Assembly (NCBI RefSeq): GCF_019145375.1
Contig: NZ_JAHSTX010000001.1
Coordinates: 2,207,001-2,271,000 of the forward strand
DNA length: 64,000 nucleotides
DNA from: Pseudomonas triticicola
GTDB lineage: Bacteria; Pseudomonadota; Gammaproteobacteria; Pseudomonadales; Pseudomonadaceae
Direction of reading: 5' to 3'
In this document: piece after piece, positions 30,335-39,385 of the stretch
Numbering within the stretch: the stretch's first letter is position 1
Layout: every line of letters begins with the position of its first letter
Notes under the pieces: generated by a model
Told to the model about the DNA's origin: nothing
The model's input: only the letters and a program-made list of their open reading frames with translations
Database searches by the model: none
Position numbers and translations under genes: made by a program

Positions 30335-30465
30335 GTAGATCGCTCTTGGTGGGACCCGGCAGGGGCCATTCTGGGTGGGCTCGACGTGGGGGGAATTTAT
30401 CACGCCACGCAGCTTTTTCTGCCTGCCGAAGCGTTTTTTCTGTCGAACTGCGACCCTATGACAGG

Positions 30466-30494
30466 TTCAGAGTGGCGCCGGATCAGAAAAGTTC
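30466..30494 (-). promoter_or_regulatory. AlgU (sigma-E/sigma-22 type) promoter for bphO-bphP
   Basis: Read on the minus strand, GAACTT is followed after exactly 17 bases by TCTGA, a full match to the AlgU consensus GAACTT-N16/17-TCTGA. Transcription would start near 30459, giving a leader of about 125 bases before bphO. It lies between the stop of the 91-aa gene (30529) and bphO, so bphOP could be induced by envelope stress independently of that gene. Confidence 0.65.
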
Positions 30495-30528
30495 GACCGA
30501 CGCCACTATCCCGCCACTGCTGACCACC

Positions 30529-30804
30529 TCAATCAGCGCCGTCGTTCTGCACCGATGGGTCGCCGTTGGCCGGTACGCTGCTGTCGGCAGCGGGTTTCGA
30601 AGGATTGTTTTTTTCGGCGCCGGGATAACCGGGCAGACCGCGAGTATCGTCCGGCGTCATGACATCTTCGTTGTCACGGCTGACATCCCAGTCGGTGGTG
30701 GCGTTGGGGTCTTCATCGCGCCCGGCCGTGCCAATGGCGAAGCCGTCGTCGTTGGGATTGACGGTTTGGTTAAGCGCTTTGTCGTTGCTGGATGGGTTGC
30801 TCAT
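30529..30804 (-). CDS. small hydrophilic protein of unknown function, 91 aa
   Basis: The protein is very hydrophilic and low in complexity, rich in Asp, Asn, Pro, Ser and Gly (MSNPSSNDKALNQTVNPNDD at the start, EDVMTPDDTRGLPGYPGAEK in the middle). It has no cysteine, membrane segment or known fold and is probably intrinsically disordered. The start is well supported: GGAGG lies six bases before ATG 30804. It resembles the small disordered stress-associated proteins common in pseudomonads, but I cannot name a family. It lies upstream of bphO on the same strand with its own gap, and is divergent from ybdK. Confidence 0.7.
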   Translation of the reverse strand: MSNPSSNDKALNQTVNPNDDGFAIGTAGRDEDPNATTDWDVSRDNEDVMTPDDTRGLPGYPGAEKNNPSKPAADSSVPANGDPSVQNDGAD

Positions 30805-30911
30805 GTCTGCCTCCAGAACACGTTGATCGGACTTGTTTGGAAACGCCTTGGCCGCTCAAGTGCAATGGACAAGACCAACGGTGCATTCGCGGGGCACCGG
30901 TCGCCTGGCGT

Positions 30912-30939
30912 GAACCACCGCAACGGCGCACGGTTCTCA
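30912..30939 (+). promoter_or_regulatory. possible AlgU-type promoter for ybdK
   Basis: GAACCA, 17 bases, then TCTCA resembles GAACTT-N17-TCTGA with two -35 mismatches and one -10 mismatch. It would give a leader of about 20 bases before ATG 30966. It is suggestive mainly because a much better AlgU site lies 420 bases away, in front of bphO. Confidence 0.3.
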
Positions 30940-30965
30940 AGAGAAACACTTGCTCGAGCACTGTC

Positions 30966-32084
30966 ATGAGCCATCCGCGATTCGGCATTGAGGAAGAGTA
31001 CTTTCTCACTGACCTGCAGAGCCTGCGCATGATCGGCAGTCCGCCGCCACAGGCCATCGAGGCTTGCCGGGCGGCGCTGGGTGTGTGGTTTGCCACGGAG
31101 ATGTTTCAGGGCCAGATCGAAGTGGCTTCGCCGGTATTCAGCGATTTCGAGCACGCCAGTGATTTTCTGCGAGGCAGCCGTCAGGCCTTGCGCACGGCCC
31201 TGGAGCCATTTGCTCTGGGCATGCTCAGCGCCGGCAGTCATCCGCTGGCCGACTGGCGCGAGCAGGTTCCGACCGACGAGGAACATTTTCATCTTCTGTT
31301 CGAGCGCTACGGCCATGTTGCCCGGCGCAGCGTGTTGTCGGGGCTGCATGTGCACGTCGAGGTGGTCGAGCCGCTGGATCGCGTTGCGGTGATGAATGAA
31401 GTGCTGCCATGGACGCCGCTGCTGTTGGCGCTGAGTTGTTCGTCGCCGATCTGGGATGGCGCCGCCAGCGGTTTCATGAGCTATCGGCAGACCGCGTGTG
31501 ACGAGTGGCCCCGCATGGGCATCCCGCCGCTGTTTGCCGATCAGCGCCATTACGACGAGCACTTGGCGTTTCTCACGCGCATCGGCGCCATCACTCAGCC
31601 AGGCGAATGCTGGTGGGGCGTGCGCCCCGCCGCGCGTTTTCCGACCCTGGAACTGCGCATGACCGACGCTTGCCCTCGGGTCGACGATGCGCTGACCCTG
31701 GCAGCGTTTTTCCGCGTATTGGTGGCCCATGCCAGTGCACAGCGACGGCCCGGATTGCTGTACGACCAGACCGCGCGTTCGATGCTGGAGGAAAATCGCT
31801 GGCGCGCCAAACATCAGGGGATTCATGCACGCTTTCTGGTCGAGGGCATCGACGGTGATTGTTCGATCACGCAGTGGCTGGAGCTGGCCGCGCAGCGTTT
31901 TGCCGATACTGCGCAGGTATTGGGCGCGGCGCAGTTGTTCGAGCGTGCCCGGGCGATCATCGACAGCGGCACCAGCGCCGATCGGCAACTGGCGCTGTTC
32001 AATCTGGCGTCTGAACAAGCGCAAAACGGCCGCTCGGCCCTCGGTCAAGTGGCCGAGCAGCTGCTTCAGGAAACCGCTGGCTGA
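30966..32084 (+). CDS. ybdK: YbdK-family carboxylate-amine ligase (GCS2 family)
   Basis: The 372-residue protein has the same length as E. coli YbdK and shows the GCS2 glutamate-cysteine-ligase-like core. FGIEEEYFLTDLQS at the start has the metal-binding Glu cluster. SVLSGLHVHVEVVEP follows, with the conserved His residues, and then PTLELRMTDACPRVDDALTL. The family forms gamma-glutamyl amide bonds weakly in vitro; the physiological role is unsettled. ATG 30966 matches the family start. The 3' end overlaps the convergent VOC gene by 19 bases. It is divergent from the 91-aa gene. Confidence 0.92.
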   Translation: MSHPRFGIEEEYFLTDLQSLRMIGSPPPQAIEACRAALGVWFATEMFQGQIEVASPVFSDFEHASDFLRGSRQALRTALEPFALGMLSAGSHPLADWREQVPTDEEHFHLLFERYGHVARRSVLSGLHVHVEVVEPLDRVAVMNEVLPWTPLLLALSCSSPIWDGAASGFMSYRQTACDEWPRMGIPPLFADQRHYDEHLAFLTRIGAITQPGECWWGVRPAARFPTLELRMTDACPRVDDALTLAAFFRVLVAHASAQRRPGLLYDQTARSMLEENRWRAKHQGIHARFLVEGIDGDCSITQWLELAAQRFADTAQVLGAAQLFERARAIIDSGTSADRQLALFNLASEQAQNGRSALGQVAEQLLQETAG

Positions 32085-32497
32085 TCGCTCTCGGACGGGC
32101 CTTTGAGTTCGACCTGATTGCCGTCCGGGTCAAAGCAATACAGCGACAAGCCGTAACCCTCGGCGCCAAAACGCCTGGCCGCTTGTTCAACGGTCAGCCC
32201 GAACGATTGCAGGTGAGCGATGAGCGCGGCTTCGTCGAACGGTTCGATGCGCAGGCAGAAGTGGTCGACATTGCGTCGCTGCGCCTGCGCCGCGCCACCG
32301 CCCTTGCGCCCGAGTTCGCCGTGCAAGTCGACCAGATCGATCATCGACGTGCCAGCGCGCAAATGCACCAGCCCCAGCGGCTGGTTATGCCTGACCACTT
32401 CGGCGCCGAACACCCTGGCGTAGAAATCGATGCTGCGTTGCAGGTCGGCGACGCGCAGGACGATATGATCGATGTGCTGAATGGAAAACGGCTGCAT
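32066..32497 (-). CDS. VOC-family (glyoxalase/dioxygenase-like) protein
   Basis: The 143-residue protein is one pair of beta-alpha-beta-beta-beta modules of the vicinal-oxygen-chelate fold. IDHIVLRVADLQRSIDFYAR carries the first metal-ligand position (His), NVDHFCLRIEPFDEAALIAH the second, and SLYCFDPDGNQVELKG the terminal Glu. The metal-binding pattern H...H...E is present, so it is probably an enzyme rather than a binding protein, but fosfomycin, glyoxalase and dioxygenase subfamilies cannot be told apart. ATG 32497 starts the typical MQPFSIQHIDH. Its end overlaps ybdK. Confidence 0.88.
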   Translation of the reverse strand: MQPFSIQHIDHIVLRVADLQRSIDFYARVFGAEVVRHNQPLGLVHLRAGTSMIDLVDLHGELGRKGGGAAQAQRRNVDHFCLRIEPFDEAALIAHLQSFGLTVEQAARRFGAEGYGLSLYCFDPDGNQVELKGPSESDQPAVS

Positions 32498-32606
32498 GGT
32501 TTGGCTTCCTCGAAAGCGGCGACCCGCTCATTGTGCTGCACAAGGGAAAAAATTCACTGTCGATTTTTCGGTGGAGCCATCGACAAAGCGGATTTACTCT
32601 CACGTC

Positions 32607-33689
32607 ATGAACATACCAGCCGCTGTCCTGCCGCCCCACGCCGAAATGGTTCGCGCCATGCTCGAGCGCGACACTGCCTATGAAGGCGTGTTCTTCACCG
32701 CCGTGAAAACCACCGGGATCTTTTGCCGCCCCAGTTGCACGGCGCGCAAACCGAAACCGGAAAACGTCGAATTCTTCGCCCACGCCGACGAATGCCTGTG
32801 CGCCGGTTATCGCGCCTGCCTGCGCTGCAAACCGCTGGACGCGGCAGCCATCGCCCCGGACTGGGTGCAGCGCCTGCTCAATGCGGTGGACGCCGATCCC
32901 GAACGACGCTGGAGCGATGCGCAATTGCTCGCCGAGGGCATCGAACCGCTGAAACTGCGGCGCTGGTTCAAGCAGCACTTCGGTATGACTTTCCACGCCT
33001 GGCTGCGCACACGGCGCCTCGGCATGGCTCTGGGCGGAATCAGGCAAGGCACGTCGATCGATCACGCCGCGTTCGACTCCGGCTATGAATCGCTCAGTGG
33101 TTTTCGCGATGCGTTTCAGAAGTCCTTCCACATCACCCCGGGCCGCGCGGCCAATAGTGAACCGTTGCTATTCACTCGCCTGACCACGCCGCTGGGGCCG
33201 ATGATCGCCATGGCCGAGCGCCGTGGGCTGGTGTTGTTGGAGTTTCTCGATCGCCCGGCGCTGACCCGTGAAGTCGAAGCGCTGCAGAACCGTTATGGCT
33301 ACGCGGTTGCGCCGGGTCACAACGCCCACTTGCAGCAGATCGAGGTGCAACTGGCGGATTACTTTGCCGGCAAACTCACTCAGTTCAGCGTGCCGCTGCA
33401 CCTGCCCGGCAGCGCTTTTGCCCGTGAGGTGTGGGCGGCGCTGCTGCAAATTCCCTACGGCCACACCAGCACGTACGGCGCCATCGCTGCGGGCCTGGGC
33501 AAACCCGGCGCCAGCCGTGCCGTCGGCCTGGCCAACGGGCACAATCGCCTGTCGATCGTGGTCCCGTGCCACCGAGTGATCGGCGCAGACGGCTCGCTGA
33601 CCGGCTATGGTGGCGGACAACCGCGCAAGGCGTTCCTGCTCAGGCTGGAAAACGCCGCACTACAAATGACTCAACAATTGGCTTTTTGA
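32607..33689 (+). CDS. ada: bifunctional transcriptional activator and DNA methyltransferase Ada
   Basis: Ada repairs methyl-phosphotriesters and O6-methylguanine by transferring the methyl group to its own cysteines, then activates the adaptive response to alkylation. The 360-residue protein has every part. The zinc/methyl-acceptor Cys40, Cys44, Cys71 and Cys74 are the counterparts of E. coli 38, 42, 69 and 72. An AraC-type HTH (WFKQHFGMTFHAWLRTRRLG) follows, and the O6-methylguanine methyltransferase domain has acceptor Cys321 in VVPCHRVIGADGSLTGYGGG. It is followed after 58 bases by an AlkA-type glycosylase, a classic adaptive-response pairing. ATG 32607 fits the family start. Confidence 0.95.
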   Translation: MNIPAAVLPPHAEMVRAMLERDTAYEGVFFTAVKTTGIFCRPSCTARKPKPENVEFFAHADECLCAGYRACLRCKPLDAAAIAPDWVQRLLNAVDADPERRWSDAQLLAEGIEPLKLRRWFKQHFGMTFHAWLRTRRLGMALGGIRQGTSIDHAAFDSGYESLSGFRDAFQKSFHITPGRAANSEPLLFTRLTTPLGPMIAMAERRGLVLLEFLDRPALTREVEALQNRYGYAVAPGHNAHLQQIEVQLADYFAGKLTQFSVPLHLPGSAFAREVWAALLQIPYGHTSTYGAIAAGLGKPGASRAVGLANGHNRLSIVVPCHRVIGADGSLTGYGGGQPRKAFLLRLENAALQMTQQLAF

Positions 33690-33747
33690 GCCATGCAATC
33701 CAACACGCAAGTAGGGATTTCGATCGGTATGTCCGAATCACCGCAAC

Positions 33748-34365
33748 ATGGCTGACATGTATGAGATGGCCAGCGCTTTTCTGGCCGCGATAGACACTGA
33801 CTGGCAGCGCCATGTCAGCGCCGTCGGCCCGTGCCTGCATCAACCACATCCAGCGCGCGATCCCTATGAATCGCTGGTCCGGGCGATTGCCTATCAGCAA
33901 CTGCACGCCAAGGCCGGCGATGCGATCCTTGGGCGTTTAGTGGGGCTGTTTCCCGGTCAGGTGTTTCCACGCCCGGAGCAGATTCTGGCTACCGAGGTCG
34001 AGCGCCTGCGTGCTTGTGGTTTCTCGGCGAGCAAGATTGCGACGATTCAAGGGATAGCCCAGGCGACGCTGGACGGCGTGGTGCCGGATTACCCGACTGC
34101 GTGGGCGATGGACGATGAAACCCTGATCGAACGCCTGACCAGCCTGCGCGGCATCGGGCGCTGGACCGTAGAGATGTTGCTGATCTACAGCCTCGAACGC
34201 ATGGATATCCTGCCGGCGGATGATTTTGGCGTACGTGAGGGATATCGGCGCTTGAAGGGACTGGAGGTGCAGCCGACGCGCAAACAGATGATCGAGATTG
34301 GCCAGGCGTGGAAGCCTTATCGGACGGTCGCGGCCTGGTATCTGTGGCGCGTGGCCAAGGTTTAG
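33748..34365 (+). CDS. DNA-3-methyladenine glycosylase (AlkA-like, HhH-GPD family)
   Basis: The enzyme excises alkylated purines from DNA. The 205-residue protein contains a helix-hairpin-helix (LTSLRGIGRWTVEMLLIYSL) and the catalytic aspartate region LPADDFGVREGYRRL (Asp159). It lacks the N-terminal AlkA_N domain of E. coli AlkA, so it is the short form common in Pseudomonas. ATG 33748 gives MADMYEMASAFL; ATG 33757 is also possible. It lies 58 bases downstream of ada on the same strand and is probably co-induced as part of the adaptive response. Confidence 0.92.
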   Translation: MADMYEMASAFLAAIDTDWQRHVSAVGPCLHQPHPARDPYESLVRAIAYQQLHAKAGDAILGRLVGLFPGQVFPRPEQILATEVERLRACGFSASKIATIQGIAQATLDGVVPDYPTAWAMDDETLIERLTSLRGIGRWTVEMLLIYSLERMDILPADDFGVREGYRRLKGLEVQPTRKQMIEIGQAWKPYRTVAAWYLWRVAKV

Positions 34366-34378
34366 ACCGCGTTATCGT

Positions 34379-34404
34379 TGTTCGCGAGCAGGCTCGCTCC
34401 CACA
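34379..34404 (+). repeat. single REP unit
   Basis: One forward unit, GCGAGCAGGCTCGCTCCCAC, lies between the glycosylase gene and the convergent LysR gene. No inverted partner is present. Confidence 0.75.
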
Positions 34405-34441
34405 TTGATTGGAGGCGGCAGGTAGAACCCGGGAGTTGAAA

Positions 34442-35392
34442 CTAAACGCGGTCGGCTCCCTTTCCCCCTCTCCCTGGGGAGAGGGCTGGGGTGAGGGGGA
34501 AATCGAACTGCCGCTGCAAATTTTCCGCCCTGAGAATCTCGAACAGCGCCTGCGCCGCCGCCGACAGTTCATTGCCCGGCTCGGTCAACACGCCAATCGC
34601 CCGCTCCACAGAATCATTCAAGGTCAGGCAATGCGCGCCCAGCTCGCGCATTTGCCCCGCGCACAATGCCGGCACCGCGCTGACCCCAAGCCCGCTGGCA
34701 ACCATTCGGCCAACCGTCGCCAATTGATGGCTCTCGAACTCCACCGGCAACTTCATTCCGCGCGCCTGCAAATGCTCTTCGAGCATGACCCGCACGGTCG
34801 ATGGCCGCTGCAGGGTGATGAACGGTTGCTCCAGCAAAGTCTGCCAATCGATGTCGGCGCGACCGGCCAGCGCTGAATCGGCCGGCACCACGGCGACAAA
34901 GCGATCGACATACAGCGGTGTGAATGTCATCGACGTGCTCTGCATCGGCGCGAACGCCACACCGAGTTCGACCTGACGATCGCGGACCATTTCCAGCACT
35001 TGCTCGTTGATCACGTCGTTGACGGTGACGTTGACGTTCGGATAACGCGCGCGGAAGCTCTTGAGAATCGGCGGCAGCAGATTGCCGGCAAACGACGGCA
35101 TCGCCGCCAGCGTCACGCGTCCGCGTTGCAGGCTGAAACGCTGACGCATCTCGTCTTCGGCGTTGTCCCAATCGGCGATCAAGCGGCGCGCCAGCGGCAG
35201 CAGGGACTCGCCTTCCGGGGTCAGCGCGACATTGCGCGTGTTGCGGCTGAACAAGCGCCCGCCCAGGCCCTCTTCCAGCGCTTTGATGGTCAGGCTCAGC
35301 GCTGACTGCGACAGGTGCAGACGCTCGCAGGCCACGGCGAAGCTCAGGCTATGGGCCACGGCGAGAAAGGCACGGATCTGTTTGATGGTCAT
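34442..35392 (-). CDS. LysR-family transcriptional regulator divergent from the CoA-transferase genes (DhcR-like by position)
   Basis: The 316-residue regulator has an N-terminal HTH ([40 protein letters not shown]) and a substrate-binding domain ([37 protein letters not shown]). It is divergent from the two-subunit CoA-transferase and thiolase, the arrangement seen around the dehydrocarnitine CoA-transferase genes of P. aeruginosa (dhcR-dhcA-dhcB-atoB), so it probably controls them. The last 19 or so residues ([18 protein letters not shown]) are encoded inside a dispersed repeat end (34451-34500). The natural C-terminus was probably near residue 297, and the gene now reads through the insertion. 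Confidence 0.92.
   Translation of the reverse strand: MTIKQIRAFLAVAHSLSFAVACERLHLSQSALSLTIKALEEGLGGRLFSRNTRNVALTPEGESLLPLARRLIADWDNAEDEMRQRFSLQRGRVTLAAMPSFAGNLLPPILKSFRARYPNVNVTVNDVINEQVLEMVRDRQVELGVAFAPMQSTSMTFTPLYVDRFVAVVPADSALAGRADIDWQTLLEQPFITLQRPSTVRVMLEEHLQARGMKLPVEFESHQLATVGRMVASGLGVSAVPALCAGQMRELGAHCLTLNDSVERAIGVLTEPGNELSAAAQALFEILRAENLQRQFDFPLTPALSPGRGGKGADRV
34451..34500. repeat. solo end of the MITE-like repeat (copy D)
   Basis: About 50 bases matching the right end of copy B (GTCGGCTCCC ... GAGGGCTGGGGTGAGGGG). No matching left end is found nearby. It lies within the 3' coding end of the LysR gene. Confidence 0.75.
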
Positions 35393-35447
35393 GGTCGCTT
35401 TGCTCCAGTTGCAAGCTGCAAGCCGTGATGCGATGGCCCTGATCGTT

Positions 35448-35551
35448 GATCGTTCCCACGCTCCGCGTGGGAATGCCTCTAGGGACGCTCCGCGTTCCAG
35501 TGACGCGGAGCGTCACGGGCTGCATTCCCACGCAGGAGCGTGGGAACGATC
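35448..35551. repeat. composite palindromic repeat, copy 1 (about 104 bases)
   Basis: Outer arms GATCGTTCCCACGCTCCGCG and the complementary right end (CGTGGGAACGATC) enclose an inner palindrome GACGCTCCGCGT/ACGCGGAGCGTC. A second copy lies at 54441-54541. It sits in the 289-base gap between the LysR gene and the CoA-transferase operon. The rest of that gap (35552-35681) is AT-richer and probably contains the operon promoter, though no clean -35/-10 pair is evident. Confidence 0.8.
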
Positions 35552-35681
35552 ATCCGGGTGCTCAACTGTTGAGCTTTATCAATCAATCAACCGCAAAAAT
35601 CAACTTAACAAATATATTCCACAGAGAGACACTCCAGTCATTCGGCTAGCCAGCCGCCCGCAAATAATAAAAGAGGTGCCT

Positions 35682-36380
35682 ATGGCAGGTTTCGACAAGC
35701 GTGTGTATTCCTACGAGGAAGCGATGGCCGGGCTGGAAGACGGCATGACCGTCATCGCCGGCGGCTTTGGCCTGTGCGGCATCCCGGAAAACCTGATCGC
35801 CGAGATCAAGCGCAAGGGCACCCGTGACCTCACCGTGGTTTCCAACAACTGCGGCGTTGATGGTTTCGGCCTTGGCGTGCTGCTCACCGACCGCCAGATC
35901 AGCAAGGTCATCGCTTCCTACGTCGGCGAGAACAAGTTGTTCGAAGAACAACTGCTCAAGGGCGAGATCGAAGTCATCCTTACCCCGCAAGGCACGCTCG
36001 CCGAAAAAATGCGCGCGGGCGGCGCCGGCATTCCGGCGTTCTTCACCGCCACTGGCGTTGGCACCCCGGTTGCTGAAGGCAAGGAAGTGCGGGAATTCAA
36101 GGGTCGCAAGTACCTGATGGAAGAATCCATCACCGGCGACTTCGCCATCGTCAAAGGCTGGAAGGCCGACCATTTCGGTAACGTCGTTTACCGACACACC
36201 GCGCAGAATTTCAACCCGCTGGCCGCGACCGCCGGCAAGATCACGGTGGTCGAAGTCGAAGAAATCGTCGAGCCCGGCGAACTCGACCCGACGCAGATCC
36301 ACACCCCGGGCATCTACGTCGACCGGGTCATTTGCGGCACGTTCGAAAAACGCATCGAACAGCGCACCATCCGCAAATAA
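35682..36380 (+). CDS. dhcA: CoA transferase subunit A (3-oxoacid/dehydrocarnitine CoA-transferase)
   Basis: The alpha subunit of a heteromeric family I CoA-transferase has 232 residues. [20 protein letters not shown] is the glycine-rich CoA-binding segment near residue 20, and [20 protein letters not shown] and [20 protein letters not shown] are typical of 3-oxoacid CoA-transferases. With subunit B it moves CoA from succinyl-CoA or another donor to a 3-oxoacid. The order LysR, A, B, thiolase is that of P. aeruginosa dhcR-dhcA-dhcB-atoB (carnitine degradation). Acetoacetate is an alternative substrate (then scoA). The symbol is assigned by synteny only. Confidence 0.88.
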   Translation: MAGFDKRVYSYEEAMAGLEDGMTVIAGGFGLCGIPENLIAEIKRKGTRDLTVVSNNCGVDGFGLGVLLTDRQISKVIASYVGENKLFEEQLLKGEIEVILTPQGTLAEKMRAGGAGIPAFFTATGVGTPVAEGKEVREFKGRKYLMEESITGDFAIVKGWKADHFGNVVYRHTAQNFNPLAATAGKITVVEVEEIVEPGELDPTQIHTPGIYVDRVICGTFEKRIEQRTIRK

Positions 36381-36404
36381 TTCAGGCCTACGGAGAACAA
36401 CAAC

Positions 36405-37070
36405 ATGGCACTTACCCGCGAACAAATGGCTCAACGCGTCGCCCGCGAAATGCAGGACGGCTACTACGTCAACCTCGGCATCGGCATTCCGACCCTGGTT
36501 GCCAACTACATCCCCGAAGGCATGGAGGTCATGCTGCAGTCGGAAAACGGCCTGCTCGGCATGGGCCCGTTCCCGACCGAAGAAACCATCGATGCCGACA
36601 TGATCAACGCCGGTAAACAAACGGTGACGGCACGGATCGGCGCGTCGATCTTCAATTCCGCCGAGTCCTTCGCAATGATCCGTGGCGGCCACGTCGACCT
36701 GACCGTCCTTGGTGCATTTGAAGTCGACGTTGAAGGCAGCATCGCTTCGTGGATGATCCCCGGCAAACTGGTCAAGGGCATGGGCGGCGCGATGGATCTG
36801 GTGGCCGGCGCCGACAACATCATTGTCATCATGACCCACGCGTCCAAGGACGGTGAGTCCAAGCTGCTGGCCAAGTGCAGCCTGCCGCTGACCGGTGCCG
36901 GCTGCATCAAGCGCGTGCTGACCGACCTCGCCTATCTGGAAATCGAAAATGGCGCTTTTGTCCTCAAGGAACGCGCACCTGGCGTCAGCGTCGAGGAAAT
37001 CGTCGCCAAAACCGCTGGTAAACTGATCGTCCCGGATCACGTACCGGAAATGCAGTTCGCTGCCGAGTGA
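36405..37070 (+). CDS. dhcB: CoA transferase subunit B (3-oxoacid/dehydrocarnitine CoA-transferase)
   Basis: The 221-residue beta subunit carries the catalytic glutamate in [16 protein letters not shown] (the SENG motif that forms the glutamyl-CoA thioester). The Gly-rich [20 protein letters not shown] precedes it. The later stretch [18 protein letters not shown] and [20 protein letters not shown] is typical of the family. It starts 24 bases after subunit A, with GGAGAACAACAAC as ribosome site, and ends 11 bases before the thiolase, so the three genes form one operon. See subunit A for the acetoacetate alternative. Confidence 0.88.
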   Translation: MALTREQMAQRVAREMQDGYYVNLGIGIPTLVANYIPEGMEVMLQSENGLLGMGPFPTEETIDADMINAGKQTVTARIGASIFNSAESFAMIRGGHVDLTVLGAFEVDVEGSIASWMIPGKLVKGMGGAMDLVAGADNIIVIMTHASKDGESKLLAKCSLPLTGAGCIKRVLTDLAYLEIENGAFVLKERAPGVSVEEIVAKTAGKLIVPDHVPEMQFAAE

Positions 37071-37081
37071 GGAATTCGAAA

Positions 37082-38263
37082 ATGCAAGACGTCGTCATTG
37101 TTGCCGCCACGCGTACCGCGATCGGCAGTTTTCAGGGCTCCCTGGCCAATGTATCCGCTGTAGACCTGGGCGCGGCGGTGATCCGCCAGTTGCTCGAGCA
37201 GACCGGTCTGGACGGGGCGCAGGTCGATGAAGTGATCATGGGCCAGGTGCTCACCGCTGGCGCCGGGCAGAACCCGGCACGTCAGGCCGCGATCAAGGCT
37301 GGCCTGCCCCATGCCGTACCGGCCATGACCCTGAACAAGGTTTGCGGTTCGGGCCTCAAGGCTCTGCACCTGGGCGCGCAAGCGATCCGTTGCGGCGACG
37401 CCGAGGTTGTCATCGCCGGCGGTCAGGAGAACATGAGCCTGTCCAACTACATCATGCCGGGCGCGCGCACCGGTCTGCGCATGGGCCACGCGCAAATCGT
37501 CGACACCATGATCAGCGATGGCCTGTGGGATGCGTTCAACGATTACCACATGGGCATCACTGCCGAGAATCTGGTCGACAAGTACGAGATCAGCCGCGAA
37601 CAGCAGGACGCCTTTGCTGCCGCGTCTCAGCAGAAAGCCGCCGCCGCGATCGAGGCCGGGCGCTTCGTGGATGAAATCACGCCGATCCTGATCCCGCAGC
37701 GCAAAGGCGATCCGGTGGCGTTCAAGGTCGACGAGCAGCCACGCGGCGATACCAGCGCAGAATCTCTGGCAAAACTGCGTCCGGCCTTCAAAAAGGACGG
37801 CAGCGTCACCGCTGGCAACGCCTCGTCGCTGAACGACGGTGCCGCCGCTGTGATTCTGATGAGTGCCGAGAAAGCCAAGTCGCTGGGCCTGCCGGTTCTG
37901 GCAAAAATTGCTGCATACGCCAACGCCGGCGTCGACCCGGCGATCATGGGCATCGGCCCGGTATCGGCGACCCGCCGCTGTCTGGACAAGGCCGGCTGGA
38001 ACATCGACCAGCTCGACCTGATCGAAGCCAACGAAGCGTTCGCTGCGCAATCGCTGGCCGTGGCCAAGGACCTGCAATGGGATCTGGACAAGGTCAACGT
38101 CAACGGCGGCGCCATTGCCCTCGGCCACCCGATCGGCGCATCAGGCTGCCGCGTGCTGGTGACGCTGCTGCATGAAATGCTCAAACGCGATGCGAAAAAA
38201 GGTCTGGCGACCTTATGCATCGGTGGCGGTCAGGGTGTCGCGCTGGCGCTGGAACGCGTTTAA
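37082..38263 (+). CDS. atoB: acetyl-CoA C-acetyltransferase (thiolase)
   Basis: The thiolase splits acetoacetyl-CoA (or a related 3-ketoacyl-CoA) with CoA into two acyl-CoAs. The 393-residue protein has the catalytic Cys88 in [15 protein letters not shown]. The signature [16 protein letters not shown] and the His-containing [17 protein letters not shown] are present. The second cysteine is in [14 protein letters not shown] near the C-terminus. Length and motifs match the biosynthetic/degradative AtoB/PhaA group rather than FadA. It is the last gene of the CoA-transferase operon; a MITE-like repeat starts 30 bases after its stop. Confidence 0.95.
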   Translation: MQDVVIVAATRTAIGSFQGSLANVSAVDLGAAVIRQLLEQTGLDGAQVDEVIMGQVLTAGAGQNPARQAAIKAGLPHAVPAMTLNKVCGSGLKALHLGAQAIRCGDAEVVIAGGQENMSLSNYIMPGARTGLRMGHAQIVDTMISDGLWDAFNDYHMGITAENLVDKYEISREQQDAFAAASQQKAAAAIEAGRFVDEITPILIPQRKGDPVAFKVDEQPRGDTSAESLAKLRPAFKKDGSVTAGNASSLNDGAAAVILMSAEKAKSLGLPVLAKIAAYANAGVDPAIMGIGPVSATRRCLDKAGWNIDQLDLIEANEAFAAQSLAVAKDLQWDLDKVNVNGGAIALGHPIGASGCRVLVTLLHEMLKRDAKKGLATLCIGGGQGVALALERV

Positions 38264-38292
38264 CCACGACATCCGCGTTAGCCTGCTCAAAA

Positions 38293-38471
38293 GCCCCTCA
38301 CCCTAGCCCTCTCCCAGAGGGAGAGGGAACTGATCGGGGAATGCGCAGGAGTGATGTCGGCTTGAACGAGCAGAGTTGAATCCATAATCGACTCGGTCAT
38401 CCAGGTCGATGTCTGACGCAAGACACCTCGGTCGGCTCCCTCTCCCCCCGGGAGAGGGCTGGGGTGAGGGG
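38293..38471. repeat. MITE-like dispersed repeat, copy B
   Basis: About 180 bases with inverted ends GCCCCTCACCCTAGCCCTCT and the complement of GAGAGGGCTGGGGTGAGGGG. The interior near the left end (GGAACTGATCGGGGAATG) resembles the same position in copy C. It occupies the first half of the gene-free stretch 38264-38629. Confidence 0.8.
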
Positions 38472-38537
38472 AACTGGTGACTGCGTTGCATCGAGTTTCT
38501 TTTTGCATGGTCAGAGTCTGTAGTGAATGTTCTGGCC

Positions 38538-38608
38538 CCTTCGCGAGCAGGCTCGCTCCCACATTTTGCAATGCATTTCCCTGTGGGAGCGAGCCTGCTC
38601 GCGAAAGC
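38538..38608. repeat. REP pair (inverted)
   Basis: Two inverted REP units (about 38541-38561 and 38583-38604) lie next to the 3' end of cobF. Together with copy B they fill the gene-free stretch between atoB and cobF. Confidence 0.85.
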
Positions 38609-38629
38609 GATTGTTCAGGCGCCAACCAT

Positions 38630-39385
38630 TCAAGGCTTGCGCAAAAGATAGGTATCCATGATCCACCCATGCTCCGCCCGCGCCGCCTTGCGCACCCGTT
38701 CGATCTCATCGGCGACATCCGCCAGCCGGCCACTGATCAGTACCTCGTCCGGTGTGCCCAGGTAAGCGCCCCAGAAAATCTCGGTCTGCCGGTCCGCCAC
38801 CCGCTGGTAGGAATCCTCGGCATCGAGCATCACCACCAGACTGTCCGCTTCACTCACCTGCCCTGCCGCCAATCGCCGGCCTGTGGTGATTTCTACCGAG
38901 CGACCAATCGAGTTCAAGGGTATTTTGTGCTGCGCAGCCAGGGCCTGAACGCTGGTGATCCCCGGTATCACTTCGTATTCAAACTGACAGCGGCCTGATG
39001 CCTGAATCGCCTGAAGAATCCGCAGTGTGCTGTCGTATAACGCCGGATCGCCCCATATCAGAAATCCGCCGCACTGGCCGTCGGACAATTCTTCATTGAT
39101 CAGCTGTTCGAATGTCTGCTGCTTGGCGCGATTCAGTGCATCGACGCTCGCCGTGTAGTCGACATCGCCGCGCTCGCGCTCCGGACTGCTGGCTTCGACA
39201 AAGCGATAAGCGTGGTCGGTGATGTAGCGCTCGCAGATCTCCCGGCGCAGGTCGATCAGCGTCTGCTTGCTCTGGCCTTTATCCAGCAGAAAGAACACAT
39301 CGACCCGATTCAGCGCTTTCACCGCCTGCATGGTGATGTAGTCCGGATTGCCGGCGCCAATGCCGATGACCAGCAGCTGTTTCAT
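38630..39385 (-). CDS. cobF: precorrin-6A synthase (deacetylating)
   Basis: CobF methylates C-1 of precorrin-5 with loss of acetate in the aerobic cobalamin pathway. The 251-residue protein is a tetrapyrrole methylase: QLLVIGIGAGNPDYITMQAV at the N-terminus, GGFLIWGDPALYDSTLRIL in the middle (SAM-binding GDP loop) and EVIPGITSVQALAAQHKIPL. Its ATG overlaps the stop of the histidine-phosphatase gene by one base, so the two are coupled. It is a lone cobalamin gene; in P. aeruginosa and P. putida other cob genes are also scattered. No cobalamin riboswitch was recognised upstream. Confidence 0.93.
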   Translation of the reverse strand: MKQLLVIGIGAGNPDYITMQAVKALNRVDVFFLLDKGQSKQTLIDLRREICERYITDHAYRFVEASSPERERGDVDYTASVDALNRAKQQTFEQLINEELSDGQCGGFLIWGDPALYDSTLRILQAIQASGRCQFEYEVIPGITSVQALAAQHKIPLNSIGRSVEITTGRRLAAGQVSEADSLVVMLDAEDSYQRVADRQTEIFWGAYLGTPDEVLISGRLADVADEIERVRKAARAEHGWIMDTYLLRKP

